Below the pieces are notes generated by a model, which saw only the letters and a program-made list of their open reading frames with translations, did no database searches and was not told where the DNA came from. Positions 12,241 to 24,507 of a stretch of DNA of 64,000 bases are shown here, one piece after another. The translations under genes were made by a program, and so were the position numbers. Position 1 is the stretch's first letter. Each line of letters starts with the position of its first letter. This DNA is from Artemia franciscana (lineage: Eukaryota > Arthropoda > Branchiopoda > Anostraca > Artemiidae), in NCBI RefSeq assembly GCF_032884065.1, contig NC_088879.1:24662038-24726037 (forward strand), read 5' to 3'.

Positions 12241-13085
12241 TTGATATTCAGTTGCCCAGACAAGTGCCTAAAACTATCCAAAGATAATTCTTATGTAGGA
12301 TATCAAGCATATCTTCCTTGAACTTTTAGGTGCCTACATTTCAGAGCCAAAGCCTATTTAGCAATAGTTCATACCTAGACTTGTTGTATTCTAATTGTAG
12401 TTCTAGAATAGGTATACCTATTATATGAAGTTTATAAAATCAAATTTTGTGCAATAATCAAGTCTTGATATCACAGGGGGCAACTAGCCTCTGATCACCC
12501 CATTTCTATTCATAACAAGTAAAAAATGAGATATTGTACCTTCAGCAAGCAGCTGCCTATCCTTCGGTTAAGAACTAAGATTGCGGGCTGAAAGACTCAG
12601 TATCTACTTGCCAAACTGTTACTATTTTCCAATTATATGGGACCTATACTACTTAAACATAGCATATGGACAAGAAAGTAAGCTTAAATCTGGCTTCAAG
12701 ACCTTAGATTTAAACTGAAGTTTTAGAAAATGCTTTAATATGTACAATTCCTTTGTTTTAAAAATTTAGTTAAAAACTTAAGGAAATGCACCAGTTACTC
12801 ACCAAAAAAGGTGACTTTGACTTATAGGTTGGCTAAAAGATGTAGACAAACTTTTGTCCCATACATAGTTGATATATTTAACAAATGAACCCCCTGTCCC
12901 TCAACACTCTCTTTTTAGCTCACAATTATTTAATATGTATTTTGCCAAGCTTTTTATTATAGTCTCCTTTTTTTTTTAAACTAATTGTGTTTTGTAGTTT
13001 TTTCACAAGAGTACAGATGTAGTGTTTTTTTTCCTATCCACAGGACCTTGGTTTTTTATGCATTGAAGTTGAGACCTAGGCTTTA
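12241..13085. other. Non-coding stretch
   Basis: AT-rich, with no supported gene. It includes the segment between the half-palindrome and the decayed LINE. Confidence 0.45.
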
Positions 13086-13089
13086 AAGG

Positions 13090-14180
13090 TTCTCAGTTAA
13101 GGTGTCATTGTCTTTTTGTATTGTTTTTTTTTCAGATGATATGAACTTCCTATTAATTTTAGTTTCATCTGCTTATATTCTGGTAGTACTGATGATACTT
13201 CTGTTGATTTTGCTGATGAAGAGTATGAAGAGGAGAGGACCAATTACACTATCTTGTATCACCTTGCTGGTCACTTTTACTGGATCAGAGATGCTGTTGT
13301 CCACTCTAACTTGTTGGGTTTAATTTCCGAGGAATGATTTGATCCAGGATCGTATTTGTCTTGGCAAATTGTACTGTTGGAGATCATCCAATACCTTTGC
13401 ATGCAATACACTTTTGAAAGCTTTTTCAACATCACAAAGTACTGCTGGGATGCTGCACCCCTCTTCCAGGGCCTGTGTCCAATTGTTGGATGTTTCTAAT
13501 AATTGTGCTATACAGCTTTTCTTGGTAGGAACTCATATTGGACAATATTTATTATATGGCTCAATATCCTGTCACTTATGCATCTTTAAAAAATTTACGG
13601 ACTAGTGATGTCAGTCAAATAGGTTGATAGTTTCCCCCTTTTGATTGTTCACCTTTCTTGTGGATGGGGACAACAATTGCTTAAGACCACCTTAGTGGTA
13701 TTGCACCTTTGTCTATAGAGCCTTGAAAGATTTCTAGCACAAGTTCAACAATAAATTCTTAATTTGCTTTGACCAATAGCACCCCTCTATTCTGTCTGGG
13801 CATTTGCACTTGTCTAATTGAAGTTTCTGGAGTTGTACTTTGATTTCTTCCTTTGTGATGAAGACTTTCAAGTCATTTGTTTCAATTGATGGTTCAGGGT
13901 CTGCTTGCTTTGGCTTAAAGACTGGGCTAAGTAAATTGTTGGCCCTTTCAGACTTAGAACTTGCAGGTGAGCCATCTTTGTTTGTGAGGGTAGGGATTTC
14001 TCTTCTCATAGTGAACTTTGTATTTGCATGTTTCCAGAATTTCTTAGGTGGTGATTTTGCATCACCAGTAATTTTCCTCTTTTGATCTCTTTTGACTTAT
14101 CTTGCTGCTTTTCTCACCTTGTTTGTTGCTTGGTTGTATTCTTTTCTAGTTCATTCTGTTTCCATATTATGTTCTTGGTG
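13090..14180 (-). mobile_element. Decayed LINE reverse transcriptase (Jockey/CR1-like)
   Basis: Minus-strand translation in shifting frames gives LINE landmarks in order: RREIPTLTNKDGSPASSKSE, a 'KCKCPDR' remnant of the KSPGPDG motif, VVPIHKKGEQSKGGNYQPI (about 13640-13680), then DVEKAFKSVLHAKVLDDLQ (motif A region, near 13420) and TQQVRVDNSISDPVKVTS towards motif B. Stops and frameshifts are frequent, and the motif C end is degraded. It is an old copy, distinct from the RTE-like and intact LINEs of this window. Confidence 0.7.
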
Positions 14181-14289
14181 TTCCTTTAGTTTTTTAAATT
14201 TTTTTTCTTGATATTAATCAGTCTTTTGAGATTCTAATCTGTGTATGGCAGTATTTTGCATGTGGAAGTTTTTTCTTTTCTTTGTAGGC
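14181..14289 (-). mobile_element. Decayed LINE, linker between endonuclease and RT
   Basis: Minus-strand continuation upstream of the RT region. Lysine- and arginine-rich reading (KEHQEHNMETE, QATNKVRKAAR) resembles the basic linker between endonuclease and reverse transcriptase in Jockey/CR1-type LINEs. Confidence 0.5.
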
Positions 14290-15060
14290 TTCTGCATAGC
14301 AGGTTATTATATCACAAAAGTGCTCAGATTTTTGTGGCAAGTTTCTCCCATTTGCAGGATAGTCCAATAAGTTTTTTTCAGTTCTTTCCTCTGATGATAG
14401 TGGATATGGCTTTGGTTGAGCATCAAATTGAAAAGAAGTATTACACGGCTGGTTTTACCTAGAGGAGGAAGTATGGTGATTCTATCTGCAGTTTTTGGGC
14501 TACAAGTGACAATGAGGTCCAGGATATTTTCTTTTTTGTTTGCTCTGCATCTGGTGGATTCTGTAATCAGTTGTGAGAGAAGTTTTTTCAGCTGTTTCCT
14601 CTGATGATAGTGGATATGGCTTTGGTTGAGCGTCAAATTGAAAAGAAGCATTACATGGATGCTTCTACCGAGTAGAGGAAGTATGGTGATTATATCTACA
14701 GTTTCTGGGCTGCAAGTGTCAATGAGGTCCAGGATATTTTCTTTTTGTTTGCTCTGCATCTGGTGGGTTCTGTGATCAGTTGTTTGAGAAGTTTTCTTTG
14801 AGGAGTGAAGTTTATTCAGTTCTTTCCTCTAATGATATTGAATAAGGCTTTGGTTGAGCTTCAAATTGGAAAGAAGTATTACATGGGTGCTTTTATCTAA
14901 TGGAGGAAGTGTGGTGATTTTATCTACAGTTTCTGGACTACAAGGGACAATGAGGTCCAGGATATTTTCTTTTTGTTTGCTCTGCATCTGGGGGGTTCTG
15001 TGATAAGTTGTGAGAGAAGTTTTCTTTGGGGAGTGGGATGAATGGGCGTGTTAGTGAGTC
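14290..15060 (-). repeat. Triplicated endonuclease-end segment of the decayed LINE
   Basis: Three head-to-tail copies of a segment of about 210-229 bp, anchored at CTGATGATAG (14391 and 14601) and CTAATGATAT (14830). On the minus strand each reads ENILDL...TCSP...ITILPPLG, the end of a LINE endonuclease domain (the usual pattern is NILDLVLTS...V..LPPLG.SDH). The first two copies together keep an open frame of 150 codons. A normal LINE has this segment once. Confidence 0.7.
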
Positions 15061-15845
15061 ATTTAGTTGCCAATTGATTTCAGAAAAGTTTTAATCGCCA
15101 GCAAGGTATATTGTTTTCTGGTTAGCACCACAGCGTTAAGTCTCTTGTCTTAATAGTTGGAGTGACTCATCCTTATCTTATACTGATTGAGAGGGTGATC
15201 TATACGTTACAAGCAAACCGTGTCAAAAATAAGCATTCTTTATTCATGCTCAAAAGAGACTGCTCTGCAAAATTCTTTGCAATAAAATTCTGTAGAAATG
15301 GGTATGTTTCACAGCATAGTGGGATATCTGGATTCTGACTCAGAATTTTCTGATGTGATGTGAATTTTGTCATGCATTAGAGAATACATTTTAATGGTCA
15401 TTTGTAAATACATGTATCAATTTAAAAATTAGACGAAAAACATTGTTGTAGAGAACAGACAAGACAGATATATAAAGAGAAATACCCATTAAATATAAGA
15501 TGGAAATGAACAAAGAAGTTATGCATCTGTTTTCTTACACAGATGGGAGAAGTAATGCTCCAAGCTTTGACATATCTAATCTCACTTTGTTAAGCTTTGG
15601 GTTGCTAGATTACTATGATCTGTTTTGAGCTCTTTTAGCCCCTTTGAGGGCTCAAAATGAATACTCCCCCACAAATGGCTGTTGAATTAGGAAAGATCAT
15701 GAAAAATAATCATGACTTAAGTCTGCTGAAAAGCTAAATTTTGTCGAAAACTACAGAGTCTAGGCTATTTACCTATAATCTAGCATAGATTTATAATTCT
15801 CGTTATATATCTGACCATTATGGAGGGTCTAAGTCTTAGAAATTT
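15061..15845. other. Non-coding stretch
   Basis: No gene was recognised. The first 60 bp may be more of the LINE endonuclease (minus-strand reading NFSEINWQLNDSL). Confidence 0.4.
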
Positions 15846-15849
15846 GCCT

Positions 15850-16330
15850 ACTTGACAGGTCTATTACCTATTGAAATTTTGACAACACAGCATTGTATGT
15901 TAATTTTCAGTCATCAGTTTCTTTTTCTCTGGTTTTAGTTTTGAAAATACAGTTCCTGTTGTTTGAGTAGAATTTTAAGCCAAATCAATATTTTTTTATT
16001 TTATCATTATACAAAATTTAGGAAATGTATTTGTGTATCTTTGGAACCTCAGAAATTGGGATTGAACAAAGTTGTGTAGTTGAAAACAGTTTTATTGTAC
16101 TCCATTTAAACAAAAGATTTATTTTGCAAGGTTTCACTTTTATAATACAAAGATTTTAAAGGCCATTAAAAGTCAGGGCCCTCCAGTAGGCAAAAGAGTT
16201 GAGGTAGCTACTTCAAAATACCTTCCCGGGACATACTTTAGTCCATAGACTCATTCCTGAAAGTTTCATTTTCATAACCTAACCCCTTTCCAAGATAGCC
16301 AGAAGTAGCTAAAGTAGAATTTTACCTCTT
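15850..16330. mobile_element. MITE-like element, copy M4
   Basis: Core and right end match M1 (GTATTTGTGTATCTTTGGAA, CAGGGCCCTCCAG, TTCATTTTCATAACC). The left terminal region is missing or replaced. Confidence 0.6.
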
Positions 16331-16725
16331 TCCTTGGTAAGCTAAAGATCATAATTGTGAAATAGGCTACCTCCATTTCTATGGGCTATGCATAATTTAG
16401 ATAAAGTGAAGCTATTTGATTATGCCTAAATTGCTTACCATGATGATGAATCTTCAAATGAACTTCTAGGCTCCTCAGGAATCTTGTTATTGTCATCTTG
16501 GATAGAAAGAGAAGCTACTTGGGGTGTGGCAAGGGGCTGGAACATATATCCTGAAATGCTATTTTAAATACCATCTAGTACTTGGTCACCATCGACTGCA
16601 TTTTCTGACAAATCAGAATAGTCACTTTCAGAATTTCATGAGGTCATATTTATTCACTAGGTAAATTTTCACTAGTATAGGAATCCACAGATTTTTTAGA
16701 TTTGAATTTTCACAAATGAAGAGCA
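16331..16725. other. Non-coding stretch
   Basis: No gene or clear repeat was recognised. Confidence 0.4.
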
Positions 16726-16729
16726 TTGT

Positions 16730-17096
16730 CATATTCATAGGAATCAGATTCTGCTAATTCTTTTCCGTTTCATGGTTTTTCAATTTTTTTTCTTTAGCAA
16801 CCTTGTTCATAATTAAATAAAAAAAACTAATTTTTTTTAGCTGAAAGTAAGGAGCGACATTAAAACTTAAAACGAACAGAAATTACTTCGTATATGAAAG
16901 GAGATGCTTCCTCATCAACGCCCTGCTCTTTACGCTAAAGTTTTTTACTGTTTTAAAAAGAAGAGTTGAGAGAAAGAATCAAACTTCAGCGTAAAGAGCG
17001 GGGCGTTGATGAGGAAGCATCTCCTTTCATATACGAAGTAATTTCTGTTCGTTTTAAGTTTTAATGTCGCTCCTTACTTTCCAGATTCTTACATTG
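16730..17096. repeat. Palindromic element plus flank, tandem copy 1
   Basis: The flank GGAATCAGATTCTGCTAATT and the adjoining palindromic element (about 16811-17081) are repeated at 17097-17440 with a period of about 368 bp. Each palindrome arm is about 100 bp and reads outward-in CTGAAAGTAAGGAGCGACAT, then the CGTATATGAAAGG block, then GCTCTTTACGCT. The arms are nearly perfect and the unpaired centre is about 40 bp. Confidence 0.85.
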
Positions 17097-17440
17097 TCAG
17101 ATTCGTAGGAATCAGATTCTGCTAATTCTTTTCCGTTTCATGGTTTTTCAATTTTTTTTTCTTTAGCAACCTTGTTCATAATTAAATAAAAAAAAACTAA
17201 TTTTTTTTTGCTGAAAGTAAGGAGCGACATTAAAACTTAAAACGAACAGAAATTACTTCGTATATGAAAGGAGATGCTTCCTCATCAACGCCCCGCTCTT
17301 TACGCTAAAGTTTTTTTACTGAGCGGGGCGTTGATGAGGAAGCATCTCCTTTTATATACGAAGTAATTTCTGTTCGCTTTAAGTTTTAATGTCGCTCCTT
17401 ACTTTCAGCTAAAAAAAATAGTTTTTTTTTATTTAATTTC
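17097..17440. repeat. Palindromic element plus flank, tandem copy 2
   Basis: Second copy. The palindrome (about 17180-17439) keeps both arms and both AATTAAATAAAA-type ends, but its centre is shortened to a few bases, so it would fold into an almost uninterrupted hairpin of about 120 bp. Confidence 0.85.
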
Positions 17441-17858
17441 TGAACGTTTTTGAATTAATGCATGTTTGGTTTTGGCTCTCCGCACATAAATTATTAAAGT
17501 GAAATTTGTATATTAATTCTTTTTTTTTGGCTAAATGGCTTTCCCTTAGTTTTGATCAGACGATTTTGAGAAATAAGGGGTGGAGAAGGTGGCCTAGTTG
17601 CCCTCAAATTTTTCGGTTACTTAAAAAGGAAACTAGGACTTTTAATTTTTAACGAACGTTTTTATTAGTAAAAAATTTACGTAACTTAAGAATTAACTTA
17701 CGTAACAAACTTTCATAATCTTATATTTTTATTATGTATACGAGGGGGTTTGTACCCTCGTTAATACCTCGCTCTTTACACTAAATCGTAAGTTTTGTCC
17801 CAATTCTTTAAGAATGACCCCTGAATCAGAAAGGCCGTAGAATACATAGTTGAAATCA

Positions 17859-17936
17859 CTAAAAATACTTTAGCATAAAGAGCGAGTTATTTATCTCCTC
17901 CTAAATAACTCGCTCTTTATGCTAAAGTATTTTTAG
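17859..17936. repeat. Perfect 35-bp-stem hairpin
   Basis: CTAAAAATACTTTAGCATAA... (17859-17893) and its exact reverse complement (17902-17936) flank an 8-nt loop TCTCCTCC. It is a variant of the GCTCTTTACGCTAAAG core of the palindromic family, with the arms perfectly matched. Confidence 0.95.
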
Positions 17937-18488
17937 AACCCCTCATATGCGTAATAATCTCTATTCGTTTTAAGTTCCAATGCTACTCCTTCCTTTCATT
18001 TGAAAACACGTTTTCATGTTTATTTTTCATTGTTTTCTTATAGTAATGCTAGAAAATCCTGAGCCCTTTTCATTGAATTTTTCTTCCCCCATGACAGATT
18101 CCTCCAAGGAAAGATCCTCCAAAATAGCCCCCTCCCCTCAACCCCACCCCAAACAAAATAAAATCCCCCTGAAAACGTCTGTACACTTCCCAATAACCAT
18201 TACTATATGTAAACACTGGTCAAAGTTTGTAACTTGCAGCCCCTCCCCCAGGGATTGTGGCGGAGTACGTCATCCCCAAAGACATAGTTATTATGGTTTT
18301 CGACTATGATGAACAAAATGGCTATCTCAAAATTTTGATCCGTTGAATTTGGGAAAAAATGAGCGTGGGAGGGGGCCTAGATGCCCTCCGATTTTTTTGG
18401 TCACTTAAAAAGGGCACTAGAACTTTTCCGTTAGAATGAGCCCTCTTGCAACATTCTAGGACCACTTGGTCGATACGATGACCCCTGG

Positions 18489-18489
<1 letters not shown>

Positions 18490-18577
<88 letters not shown>
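18490..18577. repeat. (TA)n microsatellite
   Basis: TA tract inside the composite element. The sister copy at 48.2 kb has a T-rich non-TA sequence at the corresponding place. Confidence 0.97.
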
Positions 18578-18580
<3 letters not shown>

Positions 18581-18917
18581 GCACCCGTGATTTGTCTTCT
18601 GGCAAAAAATACAAAATTCCACATTTTTGTAGATAGGAGCTTGAAACTTCTACAGTAGGGTTCGCTGATACGCTGAATCTGATGGTGTCATTTTCGTTAA
18701 GATTCTATCACTTTTAGGGGGTGTTTCCTCCTATTTTCTTAAATAAGGCAAATTTTCTCAGGGTAAGACTGAGAAACTTTTGATGGGTAAGACTAAACTC
18801 GATGAAACTTATATATTTAAAATCAGTATTAAAATGCGGTTCTTTTGATGTAGTTATTGATATCAAAATTCAATTTTTTAGAGTTTTGGTTGCTATTGAG
18901 CCGGGTCGCTCCCTACT

Positions 18918-18939
18918 ACAGTTCGTTACCACGAACTGT
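18918..18939. repeat. Terminal hairpin of the composite element
   Basis: ACAGTTCGT, loop TACC, ACGAACTGT: a 9-bp stem. The same hairpin, with a 6-bp stem, is at 49837-49852 after the same flanking sequence. Confidence 0.85.
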
Positions 18940-18965
18940 TTGAACACATTCTCAGACGTTCTAAT

Positions 18966-19685
18966 TCAATGTTGCTTGTAGCAACTAAAAGAAAAATTGC
19001 TGTAAACTCGGCCTTTTAGGTATAAATAGGCCTAGGATAGCTCTAGAAGGCTAAATATGTTTTTATATTGATATCCTTGGTGCTTTAAATACCCAGGTTT
19101 ACCTCCATAACTTCTAATGCTTGAGCAATTATTAACCCTCTATGAAGGCTAATCTTGAGATGAAACAATTAAATAAAAAATAAATTGTGCTAGAATTGGA
19201 TTTGCCATTCAAAACTTTTCCTAAATATAATCTTCTTACCACAAAGACTACAGCCCCTCCCCTCTGCCCCTTTTAATGAGACAAAATAAAGCTATAGATT
19301 ATATTCAAATTCAGATAATAGTTGATTAAAATGGAAGCGACCCCAAAACATGATTCATAAAAAATTGTATATTATAGCCGGAAGTAAAAATATCATAAAT
19401 ACTATTGTATTATAAACATTTTAATATTATAGAAAATTATATATACTTGTATGTTGAATAGTAAAAATTTGTTGTAACCTAGGATTTTGAAAATTTGCAT
19501 ACTTTTAGAAATAGAAATTAAACTCCCCCAAAAAGGGGTGTCATCTTGATGGAAACTGAAAAAAAATTCAAATTTTTCTCAAAGAAATGATGTGCATAAG
19601 TTAAACTGGAATTTAAAGAATTGGGTTTGAGGGGTGGTAGCTCTTCTTATATTTAGGATAACCCTAGATATACTATGGAAAACAA
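18966..19685. other. Non-coding stretch
   Basis: AT-rich sequence with no supported gene. Confidence 0.4.
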
Positions 19686-19689
19686 ACAG

Positions 19690-20035
19690 AAATTAAATGA
19701 AAAAGGTTTTTCAAATGAAAGTTTAAAGTTTCATCGAAATTTTAAACAAGAAGAAATTATTCCGTATGTTAGGGGGCTGTTCCTGAACCCCCTGCTCTTT
19801 CCGCTAAGTTTGATTCTTCGGTCCAATTCTTTGACATCATGTCCCAATTAACGACTGCCTAAACATACCGCTGATACAAAATAAGAACTCATTTTAAACT
19901 GCTATAATACTTTAGCGTAAAGAACAGAATTTTCAGGAGGGTGAGACTCATCCCATATACGCGGAATAGTTTCTGTTCATTTTAGATTTTAATGTCACTC
20001 TTTACTTTCATTTGAGAAAACTTTTTTTTAGCTTA
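19690..20035. mobile_element. Diverged palindromic element
   Basis: Ends resemble the GTAAGGAGCGACATT family (CATTTTAGATTTTAATGTCA near 19978; TTCCGTATGTTAGGGGGCTG near 19760), with a longer central spacer containing GCTCTTTCCGCTAAG. An older, imperfect copy. Confidence 0.6.
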
Positions 20036-20567
20036 TGAATGTACAAGGCCAAATTTTAGAGTGGGATCTCAGTTTTCTTCCAAGTGAGTTGGAGGATATT
20101 AAGGCAACTATAAACCCTGTAAGGTTTTACACGGGGTCAGGGTCTCCCCCCCCCCTCGATGTAAGAAAATCTACTAGAAATAAGGGAATTTCTTTTAGCC
20201 TGAGGAGGATTCACCCTATTTGTCTGTTTTTCCTTGTAAAATTAAGCTTTTTAGTTCCCTTTCTACAAATTTGTTTTATGTTCTTTTATGCTCCAGTTCA
20301 GAGTTGATTGAAGAGTGAAATTTCGGTCAGTAGATCAAAGACAAATGTCACCCAACATTAATTGGATGTCTGTTAAAATTAGTTTGTTTGGCTTTAATCC
20401 CGACAGAAATTCCATCCTCGTAATTAATGTTCGAAATGCGAATAACAATACTTGTACCGGCGCGCGCCAGGGAATTTCACTTGGCTCGGCCGTAGTTCAA
20501 ATCTAGTAGTGAAATGTGTAGACGGTTATATTGCTTGGTGGTTAACTTTTTTTTTTCTAATAGTGCT

Positions 20568-20689
<122 letters not shown>

Positions 20690-22370
20690 ATTATAACAGG
20701 AAATGGGAGCTGGTAATCGGTTATTAAATTCTTCAGTATTTGTCAACTTTGCATGAGCCGTTCTGAATGAAGCAAAAATGAGAGTTTTCTATATTGATAT
20801 ATCACTGGGAAGGCTAAATATTGAAATAAGCAAGTCCATTTGGAATAATTAAATGCTATCATCACATGTCAGGGGCGGGTCCTTTCGATATTTCAATAGC
20901 ATTTTTGCACTGTTCGAACCATATTGTTGCTTCGCAGCACATAATGGCAAAAATTAGCACTTTGTTATGGAGCAATTCCCTTTGTTGCCGGGAAATTGCC
21001 CTATAGCTTTAAATTTCTGGTTGAACGAGCCTTTGGCCGATATTATGTATCTACTGGTTCAATACAATCACCTGTGGTGAAAAACAATTCTTGTCCAACT
21101 TTATTCGTAATCACACGCACATTCTTTTCGTTTTTAGATCTATATGCTTGAGGTCTCTACTCAAAGCAACAGATTTCCCAGAAAAAATAAACAAACTAAA
21201 TAACCCCTCTTGTCGGTCAATTTGGTCTATAATATGCCAGTGGTAATACAGAAGGCGTTATGTGACAGAACTATACAGGAGATCGGAAAAACCGAAAAAT
21301 AAATGTCAGGTTTTGTTAGGGTTCTTAGCAATCATTTTTGGTAGAACAAGAAGGATTATGTAGCATCCAAGATACGGTGAAAACGACTCTTGATACTAAA
21401 AGTTTTAGTGTAAAACAATCCCAGAAAGCGGAAAATCGAGGCATGACCCCTTTTGAAAACAAAGAAAATTTTAAAATATTTTGACAACCAAATAAGGTAC
21501 GGAAAAATATCTGAATAATCGATCTAATATTTCAGTTTAAGAGGATGGACCATAAACTTTAGTTTGTTTTAAACATTTTACATTATGGCTTTTGATTTAG
21601 TGCTGTCGAATTGTAGTCTTAAAGATTGTGGAGTATTTTCTATGCTTTATACAAGAATATTTCCCATGATCCAAGTTCGACTTTTATGTTCTTTCATTAA
21701 ACTTTCCTTGTCCAGTCGCATACAAATGAAACCTCGTCTTGTTTTCTTTTATCGGTGGTCTGTCACACGACAGCTATTTTTAATTCGGCTATAATGAATT
21801 ATTTTGTAAATTCATTATTTATCCTTTAAAAGTAGACACTTATTTATTATTCAGGTTCATATTATTTGAATATAATAAATTCTTTATTTAATAGGACATA
21901 ATTAATTGAATGCTCTTATGTTAGAGAGCCGCTGTGACTGCAAGGGCTTTATCAATTGAATGCTCCTAAATGATATCAACAGCAATTAAATTCCAAATTG
22001 AACCTGAGCTTTCTTTTGTGTTAGCTATTAACATCTGAATTATAGATCAGTTCCCTGATTCGGTGACAATTTCTGTGATTATTGCCAGCTTGGAAAATGC
22101 TTTTTAATTGTTTGGTTCGAAATAACGCCTGGGATTTTCTCCATTGTTTGTTCACGATTTCTAGGCAATTTGGAAAATCGTAAAAACTTGAATATCTTAA
22201 GAGGGGCAGTGGGTTGACAGTTTGAAGTGCTTTATTCTTCTGAATGCCGCTGAAAGACCTCCGTGAGGCCAACAGTTGGTTTTTGTCAACTAGAGAGCGT
22301 CTTTTTCACTTTTTCCTGCCTTCAAAGCTCAAAGAAACCAGTATATATCGTTCAGAAACTTGTGTGTCCC
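20690..22370. other. Non-coding stretch upstream of a candidate first exon
   Basis: No gene is supported. The last few hundred bases would be the 5' leader or promoter side of the candidate exon at 22379. A TATATATC motif is at about 22341, but its distance to a start site cannot be judged from sequence. Confidence 0.35.
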
Positions 22371-22378
22371 TCGTATTT

Positions 22379-22572
22379 ATGCCGTGTCACGCGTTTACGT
22401 GCTGTGATTATAGTTCGTATTATAGTGGCAGTAGTTCATGGCTTGAAAATGATTTTTGTGACAAGGAATCACTGTTCTTAAAGCTTATTGAGGCAGAAGA
22501 TGCTGTTTTGAGTCTACCTCCAAGACCGCCTCGGAGGTTTAGCCTACCAGTTCCCGAAAGATCTAAGAAGAG
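22379..22572 (+). CDS. Candidate alternative first coding exon (a) of host gene
   Basis: From ATG at 22379 the frame reads 64 codons plus two bases and ends at AG|GTAATG, a plausible splice donor. The peptide starts MPCHAFTCCDYSSYY, contains the acidic stretch KLIEAEDAVLSL and finishes with the proline/basic run PPRPPRRFSLPVPERSKK. It stops in phase 2, which is exactly what the acceptor at 32832 needs (its first base G completes AGG, Arg). The frame is open upstream to 22244, so the true start is uncertain. The composition is protein-like and unlike the surrounding repeats. No function can be assigned to this part alone. Confidence 0.35.
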
Positions 22573-23890
22573 GTAATGAAATACTTTTAAATTCTCAAGG
22601 AACTTTACTATTTCAGATATAGTTATTATTACTTCTCTTTTGTTTTTAACTGTTTGGCAATTACACCCCCTATAATCTGGAGAAAAAATTTATCATGTAG
22701 CCAATGTCCCTTGACTATCCAAATATAGACCCCTCCTTCCCCCCACCAATAAAAACTCTGGAGATTTGCTCCGGCTGAAAAGAAAGGGGGCTGTTTCACA
22801 TAAAGCAATTATTCAAGCCAATAAAGGTTTATACGAAAGCTTTTATGTGATTAATTAAAAGAAGACCTTTTTCAAAAAAAAATTGAAGAAAAGTAAATAT
22901 CCACATTAAAACCCAAGACGAGGAGATATGATTTCATTTAACAAGTTACATTTCAAACTAACAGAAAATACCACGAATAAAATAATAAGACTTAAAATCT
23001 TATCCAGGATTTGTTTTTCTTTTTTTCGGGGTGGGGCCACAAAAAACTTCGGAAAACATGTCAAAAATTCGTTTATGTTCATTTTTGTTATGCTTTTACG
23101 AGTAGGACAAACATATCGCAGGGGGGAGGGGCCATTTCAATGCCATGCGGATTAATTTCTAGCTTTAGCCCCCCTTTCCCTCATGATCATCCTGGTTACA
23201 TTGCTTTTATATTTATATGTGACCAAGGAAACAATTTATTTATGACTTTTAAATAATTGACTTCCTATATCGAAAAATCAACTTTCTTGTCATTATTCTC
23301 TGTAAAATGTAAATTATTGTAGCAGCTTTAGAAATTGGTTGTAGTTAGAAATTCGTTGCTTGACAGTTATAGGAAATAGGAAGGAGAAGACATCCAAACT
23401 TAACTATAAATGGAACTAATGTCGTTGCCTTCCACAAAATTTTGACGATTGTTTTATTTAATTCGTCTGTCCCTGTCGCTTTCACAAAGCAACCTGTCCA
23501 CACTCCTAAAAAAAAATTCTTCCTACTTGCGCGATCCTTTGGGTCATTGAGTGGACATACTTTTGACTATTGGTCTTTGATCTTAATCCCCCTGATTGGT
23601 AATGGTGGCGAAGTCTTGATTCCTGTCTAAACATTTGTTCAGAACGGGTTGTCACGACAAAGCAATCAGGTTTGAAACGATTGAGAAGTGTGGTTTTGTT
23701 TTTTGTAATTAACTATTGTTATTTTTATTTAGTTGACCCTAAGGTTATGACCGAATTGTGGGAAAAGTAATGAGGAATGCTTTTCTCCATGGTCCTTTGA
23801 TGTTTTTTATAGCAATAATGACACCTCATTCAACTGAACCAAGTTTCTTGTTTTTGTGTTTAAAAGAATTCACACAATAGCCTACTGGCT
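22573..23890. other. Intron-like stretch
   Basis: No gene or clear repeat. It begins with the candidate donor GTAATG. Confidence 0.4.
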
Positions 23891-23893
23891 AAC

Positions 23894-24074
23894 GCCTATT
23901 CACAATGATATTTTACTACTACCGAAATTCAGCTATCTCTAGTTTTTAGCCAATCAGAATTTTAAAAAAAAGTTTCTGGTTTGGCATCAACAAATCAAAA
24001 AATTATATGAAATAATGCGCTATTATTAGCGCTAGCTGAATCTTATTATTAGTAAAATCTCATTGTGAATGGGC
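23894..24074. mobile_element. Short inverted-repeat element (MITE)
   Basis: The ends are inverted copies over about 40 bp: GCCTATTCACAATGATATTT at the left and its near reverse complement AGTAAAATCTCATTGTGAAT at the right. Total length is about 180 bp with no coding capacity. A related copy lies at about 53430-53585. Confidence 0.75.
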
Positions 24075-24505
24075 CTTTACTCATCTTTTATTGAATTTAT
24101 AATCCAGCATTTAAAGACAGTTTCAAGACTGTTCGTTCAAAACTGAATGGACAAAGTGATAAAAGACAAACAACGAAACTGATGAGATCCGTAACTGGAT
24201 CGAATAAAAGTACGACCCTTGTGCCCAATTTCGTACCCAGGCGGGAATTAAGATGTTTGAACCCCCACCAAGTTTTGTTCGGCTCGTAAAACGTAATAAA
24301 AATGTATATGCAAAAATTCTGGTGCGCTTTTGAAAGTTTTTGTGCAACCCTCTCCCCTCCCAACCCAACCAAATTTTGGATACGTCCTTGCTTGTGCCCC
24401 CTGTTGATTTACATCATGGTGGAAATAAAGAGCCGAGTTATTGAGATGTTTATTAAATCCATTGGCTTAAATAGTAGAAAAAAGAAGAAGAACAGAGTAA
24501 ATAAA
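24075..24505. other. Non-coding stretch
   Basis: No gene or clear repeat recognised. Confidence 0.4.
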
Positions 24506-24507
24506 TA

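Larger units (their letters stand above)
17441..18965. mobile_element. Composite repeat element, copy 1
   Basis: A non-coding repeat whose parts recur, largely in reverse order and orientation, at 48160-49865. Shared landmarks are CGAGGGGGTTTGTACCCTCG-type sequence, the TGACCCCTGGAAATATA region next to (TA)n, GCTTGAAACTTCTACAG and the terminal GAGCCGGGTCGCTCC. It ends in a small hairpin (18918-18939). No protein is encoded. Class is uncertain; a Helitron-like or foldback non-autonomous element is possible. Confidence 0.6.

Noticed and set aside
20455-20520. tRNA-like GTAGTTCAAATCTAGTAG
   Set aside because: No acceptor stem or anticodon arm can be formed around it.
22320-22378. TATA box at 22341 with an initiator just downstream
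   Set aside because: The spacing to the only initiator-like TCAGA (about 10 bp) is too short for a canonical promoter.
23011-23256. Frame of about 80 codons
   Set aside because: No start context, codon bias or domain; looks like a chance frame in intron-like sequence.
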